Positions 6,778 to 13,156 of a stretch of 20,538 nucleotides of DNA are shown here, piece by piece. This DNA comes from Bacilli bacterium. Its GTDB lineage: Bacteria > Bacillota_I > Bacilli_A > RFN20 > CAG-826. Location: assembly GCA_017618495.1 (NCBI GenBank), contig JAFZUD010000147.1, positions 1 through 20,538 on the forward strand. Direction: 5' to 3'. The notes under the pieces were generated by a model that was not told the origin of the DNA, searched no databases, and saw nothing but the letters and a program-made list of their open reading frames with translations. Each line of letters begins with the position of its first letter. Positions within the stretch are counted from its first letter, which is position 1. A program made the translations under genes and the position numbers.

Positions 6778-7092
6778 ATGTCTATTCTTGAAGGGGTTCT
6801 TCGTGAAGAATTAGAAAGAACGCAAAAGAACATTGCTTCTTACGAGTCTGCTTTGCTTTCTTTGCCAAGAGGTTATGTTTTCGAACAAAAGATAGGGGAT
6901 AAGTCTTATTGCTATAGGAAGTATCGCGATGGCAATAGCATTGTCTCCGTTTATGTTGGCCCTTCGGGTTCAGAGGAAGCAAAACAAGCCTTGCTCGATT
7001 ACAAAGAAAGGAAAAGGCTTACGGAAAATATCAGGAATCTAAGGAAGGAGGAAGAGAGGCTGATCAAGTCTCTTAGGCATTATGGCGACTGA
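6778..7092 (+). CDS. Coiled-coil protein paired with a nucleotidyltransferase, probable antitoxin
   Basis: This 104-residue protein has two charged helical ends (about 1-20 and 70-100, heptad-like Leu/Glu/Arg/Lys). Between them is a small sheet region with LPRGYVFEQKIGDKSYCYRK and VSVYVGPSG. I recognise the layout, a LPRG..-K.I....YYY.YR..G...YVG segment followed by a coiled coil, as recurring next to putative nucleotidyltransferases, but I cannot name the family with confidence. The ATG at 6778 is preferred over 6772 because GAGG at 6767-6770 is then 7 nt away. It overlaps the next gene by 11 nt. By analogy with minimal nucleotidyltransferase modules it may be the antitoxin; this is inferred from size, order and overlap only. 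Confidence 0.7.
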   Translation: MSILEGVLREELERTQKNIASYESALLSLPRGYVFEQKIGDKSYCYRKYRDGNSIVSVYVGPSGSEEAKQALLDYKERKRLTENIRNLRKEEERLIKSLRHYGD

Positions 7093-7747
7093 AAACAAAA
7101 ACAAATTAAATGAAATAGTTCAAGCTTTTGCAGACGCTGGTTTTATCGACGATGTTGTCTTGATAGGTTCTTGGTGCCTAGATTTCTATACGGACATCTT
7201 TGAAGGATTCATTCCTTCTGTTAGGACAACGGATATTGATTTCTATGTTCCTGATAGCAAAAAGGCAAACGCCTCTTCTTTAAGCGAAAAACTGAGAATG
7301 ATCAATTACGATCACTTTCAGGATTCGATGACTGGCAAATCAAGATTTGTTTCCCCTGAAGGCTTCGAAATCGAGTTCTTGGCCAAACTAAATAGGAACG
7401 GCCTTTCGTGTGTTCGCATTGGGTCTTCTGGCATTTTCGCTGAGTTGCTTAGCTACGTTGATATTTATGGATCAAACTACATTGAGGTCGTTAGGGACGG
7501 CATCAAAGTGAAAGTCGCAAGCCCATCAGCATTCGTGATTCAAAAAATCCTAATCAACGGGAGACGAGGTCAAAAAGCCGAGAAAGACGCAGAAGCCATA
7601 CGTTACGTTTCGCTGTTTATAGGTTCGTCCCCAAAGAGTTTACAGGAATTTCGCGAGCTTTATACAAAACTTCCTCTCAAATGGAGAAAAGTGATCGATG
7701 AATTTGCAAAGAGCCACGGCTTAAAGTTGCCGCTTGCTCTTAAATAG
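7082..7747 (+). CDS. Nucleotidyltransferase-fold protein, probable toxin of a two-gene module
   Basis: This 221-residue protein has a minimal nucleotidyltransferase signature. LIGSWCLDFY (about 22-31) is the hG[GS] motif, TTDIDFYVP (about 49-57) carries the DxD metal pair, and IEFLAK (about 98-103) holds a likely third acidic residue. It resembles the AbiEii/GSU2403-like class of NTP transferases, some of which are toxins that modify tRNA or proteins. The start lies inside the previous gene (11-nt overlap), so expression is coupled. Codon choice is more A/T-ending than in the neighbouring metabolic genes, which suggests recent arrival. A DNA-repair or regulatory role cannot be excluded. Confidence 0.7.
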   Translation: MATENKNKLNEIVQAFADAGFIDDVVLIGSWCLDFYTDIFEGFIPSVRTTDIDFYVPDSKKANASSLSEKLRMINYDHFQDSMTGKSRFVSPEGFEIEFLAKLNRNGLSCVRIGSSGIFAELLSYVDIYGSNYIEVVRDGIKVKVASPSAFVIQKILINGRRGQKAEKDAEAIRYVSLFIGSSPKSLQEFRELYTKLPLKWRKVIDEFAKSHGLKLPLALK

Positions 7748-7761
7748 CAAAGCAAAAAGAA

Positions 7762-7789
7762 AATCCCCTGCAAATCCAGGGGATTTTTT
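7762..7789 (+). terminator. Terminator after the nucleotidyltransferase gene
   Basis: AATCCCCTG (7762-7770) pairs with CAGGGGATT (7777-7785) across CAAATC, followed by a T-run. The stem is identical to that after gdhA. On the minus strand the A-run upstream would supply a U-tail, so it may also end the converging lipoprotein operon. Confidence 0.92.
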
Positions 7790-7796
7790 GTTGTGC

Positions 7797-8504
7797 TTAG
7801 TACTCAACTCCACCCCACTCAACAACAGTGAATCCTGTTCTTTCGTAGTGGCGTAGCTCTTGCTCCTTAATAGGAGTTTCCTCATCCACCTTCTTGATAT
7901 GGATAAGGGTCCTTATGAGAGAAGTAGGGGTAACTGAGAACTCAAGAGGGCATTCCTCATTTCTCTCTTCTGTTTGTTCGAAGTAGATGAGGGATTTCTC
8001 ATTGTTCTCTAAGACAGGAAGCCAATACATGATGAATTCATCGACTTCCCTGTTGGTGTACCCGATATAGTCCATCTTCTCTTCTAGGATCGTTATGGCG
8101 TTCTCTTTGGTCACGTAGAAGCCTTCGCTCCAATCCCACTCAAAGTCACCGATCTCATCGAAGTATAAGGCGTAATATTCCCTATCGCTTCCTTTGATGG
8201 TGAAGTTGCCATCCTCTTTGAGATGCATATCCCATCCGTTGTCATACTTAGGATAGGTGGTCAATAACCTCTCTTCCTCGACGTATGTGACCTTTAGATC
8301 CATCTCTTCCTCAGGGTAGAAGTAGATGATCGGTTTCATTGGAACCAATCGACCCTCATCAGAAGAAGAGAGGTCAGTATCCTCACAACTTGATGTCATA
8401 GAGGGGACACTAGTGCTTTCCTCATAGCCACATCCAAAGATAGGACTATTGCATCCTGCTAGAGATAACCCTAACAAAGGGAGTAACAATAACTGCTTTT
8501 TCAT
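7797..8504 (-). CDS. Putative lipoprotein with KP-IYFYPEEE/EWGG domain, paralogue 2
   Basis: This 235-residue protein has a lipoprotein signal peptide ending LAGC (Cys18), a Ser/Thr/Cys-containing linker to about residue 56, and then a 179-residue extracellular domain. The domain begins KPIIYFYPEEE and ends VVEWGG. Domains of this style occur in Firmicutes cell-surface proteins, but I know of no function. It is the second gene of a pair; its start is 3 nt after the stop of its paralogue. By hand count about 140 of 179 domain residues are identical between the two, while signal-peptide linkers differ, which points to tandem duplication. Weak ribosome site AGAGGA lies about 11 nt upstream. Confidence 0.8.
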   Translation of the reverse strand: MKKQLLLLPLLGLSLAGCNSPIFGCGYEESTSVPSMTSSCEDTDLSSSDEGRLVPMKPIIYFYPEEEMDLKVTYVEEERLLTTYPKYDNGWDMHLKEDGNFTIKGSDREYYALYFDEIGDFEWDWSEGFYVTKENAITILEEKMDYIGYTNREVDEFIMYWLPVLENNEKSLIYFEQTEERNEECPLEFSVTPTSLIRTLIHIKKVDEETPIKEQELRHYERTGFTVVEWGGVEY

Positions 8505-8507
8505 GCT

Positions 8508-9323
8508 TTAGTGTTCCTCTCCGCCCCACTCTGTAACTGTGAAGCCTTCTCTTTCGTAGTGAGTCAGTTGTTGCTCTACTATGGCAGTAGGACCATCGAC
8601 TTTCTTAATATGGATGATCGTTCTGATGAGAGTGTCAGGCTCAACCGAGAACTCAAGAGGGCATTCCTCGTTTCTCTCTTCGGTCTGCTCGAAGTAGACA
8701 AGAGATTGTCCGTTGTTCTCAAGTATCGGGAGCCAGTACATGATGAATTCATCTGTTTCACGGTTCGTGAAGCCCATGAAGTCCATCTTCTCTTCTAAGA
8801 AGGAGATTGCGTTCTCTTTGGTGACGTAGAAGCCTTCGCTGAAATCGACCTCAAGGTCTGGGATCTCATCAAAGAAGAGCGCGTAGTATTCTCTATTGCT
8901 TCCAGGAACGGTGAATGTTCCATCTTCTTGGAGATGGATGTTCCAACCATTCTCGTACTTAGGATAGGTGGTAAGGAGTCTTTCCTCTTCGACATAGGTG
9001 ACTTCCAAATCCATCTCCTCCTCAGGATAGAAATAGATGACTGGTTTTCTTACATACGGATAAGTGTCTGGGTAAGGCTCACTGCTTGAGCTTCCGAATT
9101 CCGCAAGAATCGATGAAAGATATTCTTCCCAATTTACGGAACTTGAACTTTCCTCCGATGGAGCGGCCGTCATGCCTGAACACGTCTGACTTTGGGTTGC
9201 GCTTCCAAAAGAGGCTCCGTTTCCTGCTTGCTGGTTGCTTCCTTGGGACGGAGGCACTTGATAAAAATTACATCCTGCAAGCAAGAGACCTAATAGAGGG
9301 AATAAAAATGCCTGTTTCTTCAT
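8508..9323 (-). CDS. Putative lipoprotein with KP-IYFYPEEE/EWGG domain, paralogue 1
   Basis: This 271-residue protein is the first gene of the minus-strand pair. The signal peptide ends LAGC (Cys18), followed by a long Ser/Gly/Gln-rich linker (to about residue 92) that probably spans the cell wall. The conserved domain begins KPVIYFYPEEE and ends TEWGGEEH. Trp and acidic clusters (DEFIMYWLP, EQTEERNEECPLEFS) are shared with its paralogue. The start is supported by GAAGGAG 8 nt upstream on the minus strand (complement of 9332-9338). Function unknown; a surface-binding or substrate-capture role is only a guess. Confidence 0.82.
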   Translation of the reverse strand: MKKQAFLFPLLGLLLAGCNFYQVPPSQGSNQQAGNGASFGSATQSQTCSGMTAAPSEESSSSVNWEEYLSSILAEFGSSSSEPYPDTYPYVRKPVIYFYPEEEMDLEVTYVEEERLLTTYPKYENGWNIHLQEDGTFTVPGSNREYYALFFDEIPDLEVDFSEGFYVTKENAISFLEEKMDFMGFTNRETDEFIMYWLPILENNGQSLVYFEQTEERNEECPLEFSVEPDTLIRTIIHIKKVDGPTAIVEQQLTHYEREGFTVTEWGGEEH

Positions 9324-9387
9324 AATGTTTGCTCCTTCACAAATTATGACGATTGAATGGTGAGAAACCGCTCAAAGGACATGCGTT

Positions 9388-9403
9388 AGGAACAAAAGTT
9401 CCT
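9388..9403. promoter_or_regulatory. Inverted repeat upstream of the lipoprotein pair
   Basis: AGGAAC-AAAA-GTTCCT is a perfect 6-bp dyad with a 4-nt centre, 65 bp upstream of the minus-strand lipoprotein start and about 190 bp upstream of the aminotransferase start. It could be an operator or a weak hairpin. There is no T-run, so it is not a terminator. Confidence 0.25.
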
Positions 9404-9591
9404 TCGCAGTTTGACTTTAGCAAAGCGAAAAGAGCAAATTCAATATTTGTTTTTCATCGTGATTGAAAGTATCGCAAGCTCTTCCCAAAAACGGGTCTTT
9501 CTCGTTCTTTACTTTTGGGGGAAAAGACGAAAATAAAGATGTAAGCACTTTCCTTCATTTTTCTATAGAAATAGTCATGAAGGCATATAAA

Positions 9592-10821
9592 ATGTGGAGT
9601 ATGAAAAAAGATTACGTTGCTCTCCGTTCTAAATCCTCTCTCAACAAGCATGATATTTTGACCATCTCCGGTCTTGCTAACAAAGACGTGAAGAAAGGTT
9701 TCAAAACCATCAACGCCTCTGTCGGTGCTTATTACGACGAAGAGAAGAAGTTCGGGCGCGTCCCAACCATTGAGAACGCCATCAAGGAGAAATTCTCCGA
9801 GAAGATGGCCTACGCTGCGGTAACGGGACATGAGAACTATAAGAAAGGCATCCTTAGCTACGCTTTCGGGGAAAGACTTAAGACCATCAAGGAGAAGAAT
9901 GAGATCTTCTTCGGTGCGACATTAGGCGGAACCGGAGCCTTATCGATCGCCTTCAATCTTTTCACTGATACAGATAGCCACGTCATCCTTCCGAATGTCA
10001 TGTGGTCAAACTATAAGCTCATCGCCAAGAAGGCCAACTGCTCACATAGAACCTACAAGCTCTTTGATGAATCCGATAACTGGAATCTTAGTAGCATCAT
10101 GAACGAAGTCGATGATGAGATGTCCAAGAAAGGCAGAGCCCTCCTCCTCATCAACGACCCATGCGAGAACCCAACCGGTTACAGCATGTCCAAGAAGGAA
10201 TACGAAGACTTATTCGCTTATCTCAACAAGAAAGGCGAAGAAGGGGAACTCATCGTCCTCTTCGACATCGCTTATTACAACTTCTCAGACACTGAGTGCC
10301 CTCTCTTTGAGATGCTTGAAGGCGATCTCAACTTCCTTCCTGTCGTCATCTTCTCTTGCTCCAAATCCTTTGCCGTCTATGGTTTCAGATGCGGCGCCTT
10401 CATCGCCCTTTGCCCAGACAAAGAGAGCAAAGAGGATATCGGCAACGCCTTCAGAGCCCAGGTCAGAGGCACCGTCTCTTCCCCAGTCGGACCAGTCCTT
10501 CATTCAATCGGTGAAGTCCTTAATGACAAGGAAGCGGTCAAGAAGGTCAAAGAAGAGATCGACACCAACAAGATGGCCCTCGTTGAAAGAGGAACTTACT
10601 TAACCTCACTTCTCGATGAAGCGGGCATCAAGCATTACCCATACAAATCAGGCTTCTTCCTCACCCTTAAAGTAGACAATGCAGTCGCTACATTCGATGC
10701 ACTTGCCGAGAAACACTTCTACGTCGTTCCAATCGACGAAGACAAGGTGAGGATCGCTCTATCAGGTATCACCAAGAGTGAGTGCCTGGACCTTGTGAAC
10801 GCCTTAAAGGAAATCTTATAA
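9592..10821 (+). CDS. Class I/II PLP-dependent aminotransferase
   Basis: This 409-residue protein is a fold-type I aminotransferase resembling aspartate/aromatic aminotransferases. Visible motifs are GGTGALS (phosphate-binding turn, about 112-118), NDPCENPTG (Asn193 region), the LFDIAYYNF strand with Asp225 to the pyridine N, SCSKSFAVYGFRCG (Schiff-base Lys258, Arg266) and a C-terminal RIALSG (carboxylate-binding Arg). It moves an amino group between an amino acid and 2-oxoglutarate or oxaloacetate. Aspartate or aromatic substrates are likely but cannot be fixed. The ATG at 9592 is chosen because GAAGG at 9579-9583 lies 8 nt upstream; the open frame extends further but without a ribosome site. 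Codon use matches the core metabolic genes. Confidence 0.88.
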   Translation: MWSMKKDYVALRSKSSLNKHDILTISGLANKDVKKGFKTINASVGAYYDEEKKFGRVPTIENAIKEKFSEKMAYAAVTGHENYKKGILSYAFGERLKTIKEKNEIFFGATLGGTGALSIAFNLFTDTDSHVILPNVMWSNYKLIAKKANCSHRTYKLFDESDNWNLSSIMNEVDDEMSKKGRALLLINDPCENPTGYSMSKKEYEDLFAYLNKKGEEGELIVLFDIAYYNFSDTECPLFEMLEGDLNFLPVVIFSCSKSFAVYGFRCGAFIALCPDKESKEDIGNAFRAQVRGTVSSPVGPVLHSIGEVLNDKEAVKKVKEEIDTNKMALVERGTYLTSLLDEAGIKHYPYKSGFFLTLKVDNAVATFDALAEKHFYVVPIDEDKVRIALSGITKSECLDLVNALKEIL

Positions 10822-10833
10822 AACACACAAACA

Positions 10834-10866
10834 AAAATGTCCCCGTTTCCGAGGGCATTTTCTTTT
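10834..10866 (+). terminator. Terminator after the aminotransferase gene
   Basis: AAAATG-T-CCC (10834-10843) pairs with GGGCATTTT (10853-10861) with one bulged base, followed by a T-rich tail. It lies just before the displaced guaA 3' end. Confidence 0.7.
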
Positions 10867-10874
10867 TGTCTTTT

Positions 10875-10911
10875 TTATTCAAACTCAATCGTTGAGGTTG
10901 GTTTGTCAGTC
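10875..10911 (-). repeat. Displaced copy of the guaA 3' end (distal att-like site)
   Basis: Read on the minus strand this encodes TDKPTSTIEFE plus a stop, the exact last residues of GuaA. It matches 11836-11872 at 32 of 37 positions. All five differences are synonymous third-position changes, and the innermost 15 nt (GTTGGTTTGTCAGTC, 10897-10911) are identical. Similarity to guaA stops at 10911. Beyond it, AACAAGCTTTTCAGTAGGCA (10919-10938 region) resembles the arms of the 51-nt repeats at 5852 and 6621. This fits the outer att site left by an element integrated in the guaA 3' end. Confidence 0.8.
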
Positions 10912-11003
10912 ATGGTTGAACAAGCTTTTCAGTAGGCAGGTTTATGCCCTTTGACTTTTGTTTTGGGCATGCGTTACATTATCAATGTATAAATACAATT
11001 GTC

Positions 11004-11780
11004 ATGAAAAAAACGATTAAGAAAGCATCTATCTGCGGCTTGCTAGCATTGTTTGCTGCTTCTTTCACGGCCTCTTGCACAATAATGTTCGATATAGACG
11101 GCGATTTTAAAAAACTCTTCGAAAGAAACGTCGTTTGGTCGGATGAAGAGGGCAAAATAACCATAACTGTCCAAGGCAGCAATAACGATTGTGGCTTTGG
11201 AACAGTTTTAGTCAACGGGCAAGAGGAAAGGGTGATCGCTGATTTTTGGAGCTATAATGTTGGAGGCGTTGGCATTCGTTTGGAGTCCGAAGAAAGCGCA
11301 CTAAGTCGTCCATACACCACCAAATCATGGTGGTTAGATTTTAAAGAAAAAAAAGGAAAGAATTCGGCAACCTTTACAACATACCTCAGTTTTGAAACAC
11401 CAGATGATTCGTCCTCCCTTCCTATGAATACCATCACTCTCACTAAGAGGGTTTTTCCAGAAGAGGAACTTGAGGCAAGATATTCCGTAAGGAGCCGCTG
11501 TTGGAACAATGATATCGGTTTGGAGATCTCTAACATCGATGAAACCCCGTTCACGGGGAGGGCAATTGGCAGATATAATTCAGAGGATACAGAATTCTTT
11601 TATCTAGATGATCACAAGTTTAGGATGATCATGGGTGGAGAGCTTCTAGGCGAAGGGCGACATGTCACACAAACGGATGGAGTTACCCTTTTCTTTGATG
11701 TCTTTGGCTCCGAAGAGTTCGGTGATAGTGTATCACTAGTCTATTGGTGGGTTATCCGAGGAGAATCCACTCCAAAATAG
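11004..11780 (+). CDS. Putative lipoprotein carried on the guaA islet
   Basis: This 258-residue protein has an N-terminus typical of lipoproteins (KKTIKKAS, a hydrophobic stretch, TASC with Cys25). The mature part is predicted to be mainly beta with several Trp and Cys residues; I do not recognise the family. The ATG at 11004 is preferred over the in-frame ATG at 10944 because it gives a compact signal peptide. There is no ribosome site in front; TATAAA (10988-10993) or TACAAT (10994-10999) lies immediately upstream, so the transcript may be leaderless. Codon use is A/T-richer than in the flanking aminotransferase and guaA genes, in keeping with transfer. It converges on guaA and shares a terminator with it. 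Confidence 0.75.
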   Translation: MKKTIKKASICGLLALFAASFTASCTIMFDIDGDFKKLFERNVVWSDEEGKITITVQGSNNDCGFGTVLVNGQEERVIADFWSYNVGGVGIRLESEESALSRPYTTKSWWLDFKEKKGKNSATFTTYLSFETPDDSSSLPMNTITLTKRVFPEEELEARYSVRSRCWNNDIGLEISNIDETPFTGRAIGRYNSEDTEFFYLDDHKFRMIMGGELLGEGRHVTQTDGVTLFFDVFGSEEFGDSVSLVYWWVIRGESTPK

Positions 11781-11806
11781 TTTGATAAATAATACTTTTC
11801 AAATGA

Positions 11807-11837
11807 AAACCCCCTCCAATCGGAAGGGGTTCTTTTT
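11807..11837. terminator. Bidirectional terminator between the islet lipoprotein and guaA
   Basis: AACCCCCTCC (about 11808-11817) pairs with GGAAGGGGTT (11822-11831) around a short AATC loop, with T-rich sequence on the right and A-rich on the left. It can therefore act for both converging genes. Confidence 0.8.
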
Positions 11838-11872
11838 ATTCGAACTCGATTGTGGAAGTTGGTTTGTCAGTC
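11836..11872 (-). repeat. Functional guaA 3' end, proximal att-like copy
   Basis: These are the last 37 nt of guaA including the stop, the partner of the displaced copy at 10875-10911. The identical core is 11858-11872. If the islet integrated here, the tail 11836-11857 came from the element and restores the same protein ending with different codons. Confidence 0.75.
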
Positions 11873-13152
11873 GCATCGAAGAGGACACGGTTGACGCCTT
11901 TGACCTCATGGGTGATGCGGTATGCAACCTTTCTGATAAGGCTCATTGGGATATCAGAGACCTTAGCAGTGCAGAAGTCAATCGTATCGACCGCTCTTAA
12001 GGCAATCGCATAGTCATAGCTTCTGTCACCGTCAGCGATACCAACGGATTTGATGTTGGTGAGAACGGCGAAGTACTGCGATGGGCGTTTGATCCCGCTC
12101 TTCTCGATCTCTTCTCTCCAGATAAGGTCAGCATCGCGAAGGATGTCGAGTTTCTCCTTGCGGAGCTCACCAAGGCAACGGACTCCGATGCCTGGGCCTG
12201 GGAATGGCTGACGGGAGACTTGGTCTTCTGGTAAGCCAAGGTATCTTCCAACCTCACGGACCTCGTCTTTGAATAAGTCTTTGAGAGGCTCAACAAGACC
12301 AAGGAATGGGAGGTCTTTTGGAAGGCCGCCGACATTGTGGTGGCTCTTGATGAGTTTGCCTTTGCCCATGCCAGACTCAATGCGGTCTGGGTAGATGGTG
12401 CCTTGGGCAAGATATGCGCCTTCGGTGTTGCCGGTTAAGGCCTCAGCGAAGACATCGATGAAGGTTTTGCCAATGATTTTGCGCTTTTGCTCTGGATCGG
12501 TGATGCCTTTGAGGTTATCGAGGAAGAGCTGCTCTCTATCGAGATAATGGAAATCAAGAGGGAGTTCTGGGTTGTTGTCAAAGGTCGCGCAGACTTGCTC
12601 TGGCTCGCCTTTTCTAAGCAAGCCATGGTTGATGAAGTAGCAGTGGAGATTCTTGCCGATCGCCTTAGCGATAAGAGCAGCGGTAACCGCGGAATCAACG
12701 CCGCCAGAGAGGGCGCAGATGACCTTCTTGTCGCCGACTTGCTTTCTGATCTGTTCGATCATGCCTTCGGCGAAGGATTTGCCATCCCAGTTCTTTTTGG
12801 CTTTGACGGTTTCGAAGAGGAATTTCTCGAGGTCTTTGTTTTCGCCTTCTTCGGAGAACTCACCAACGGTGACATTGGAAGGAAGCTTGTCTCCGAATTC
12901 CTTCTTCACGAGCTTAGCGCCATAGGTGACGGCTAAGATAGGTTTCTTAAGTTCATAGACCCATGATGGGAGGGAAGCGCCATCCGCTTCGAGGCAATCG
13001 CCAAGGACGATGCCTTCGACGTCTTCGCTCTTAAGGGCTTCGATCTCCGTATCGTAAGCGGCGATCTCAGAGTAGACGTTCATTTCTCTGATTTGGCGGG
13101 CGATCACTTGGGAAGCGTGACCACCGAAGTCGACGACGATGATTTTCTCCAT
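11836..13152 (-). CDS. guaA: GMP synthase with a degenerate, shortened glutamine amidotransferase domain
   Basis: GMP synthase converts XMP to GMP using ATP and an amino group. This protein is 438 residues against about 510-525 in the family. The ATP-pyrophosphatase part is intact: SGGVDS P-loop (149-154), INHGLLRKGE, QGTIYPDRIES, IKSHHNVGGLP, and a C-terminal dimerisation domain with RQPFPGPGIG and the DKPTSTIEFE end. The amidotransferase part (1-120) begins normally (IVVDFGGHASQVIARQIRE), but the nucleophile elbow GxCYG reads AVTYG (Thr76), the SGGP oxyanion segment reads LGDCL, and the FHPE catalytic His/Glu segment is missing. It should therefore not hydrolyse glutamine. Free ammonia or a separate glutaminase subunit, as in archaea, would be needed. 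It lies 4 nt after guaB, with GGAGG inside the guaB end. Confidence 0.93.
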   Translation of the reverse strand: MEKIIVVDFGGHASQVIARQIREMNVYSEIAAYDTEIEALKSEDVEGIVLGDCLEADGASLPSWVYELKKPILAVTYGAKLVKKEFGDKLPSNVTVGEFSEEGENKDLEKFLFETVKAKKNWDGKSFAEGMIEQIRKQVGDKKVICALSGGVDSAVTAALIAKAIGKNLHCYFINHGLLRKGEPEQVCATFDNNPELPLDFHYLDREQLFLDNLKGITDPEQKRKIIGKTFIDVFAEALTGNTEGAYLAQGTIYPDRIESGMGKGKLIKSHHNVGGLPKDLPFLGLVEPLKDLFKDEVREVGRYLGLPEDQVSRQPFPGPGIGVRCLGELRKEKLDILRDADLIWREEIEKSGIKRPSQYFAVLTNIKSVGIADGDRSYDYAIALRAVDTIDFCTAKVSDIPMSLIRKVAYRITHEVKGVNRVLFDATDKPTSTIEFE

Positions 13153-13156
13153 TTAA

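Larger units (their letters stand above)
10875..11835. mobile_element. Probable 961-bp integrated islet at the guaA 3' end
   Basis: The segment lies between two in-orientation copies of the guaA 3' end and carries one lipoprotein gene. There is no integrase, so it is either a remnant of a larger island or a cassette mobilised in trans. The 3' end of guaA is an established integration hotspot for genomic islands that restore the gene with their own 3' tail. Boundaries are taken from the repeats; the exact crossover should lie within the 15-nt identical core. Confidence 0.65.

Noticed and set aside
9398..9425. Possible further copy of the 51-nt repeat (AGTTTGACTTTAGCAAAGC)
   Set aside because: Needs a 3-nt insertion and lacks the other half-site; not better than chance in AT-rich intergenic DNA.
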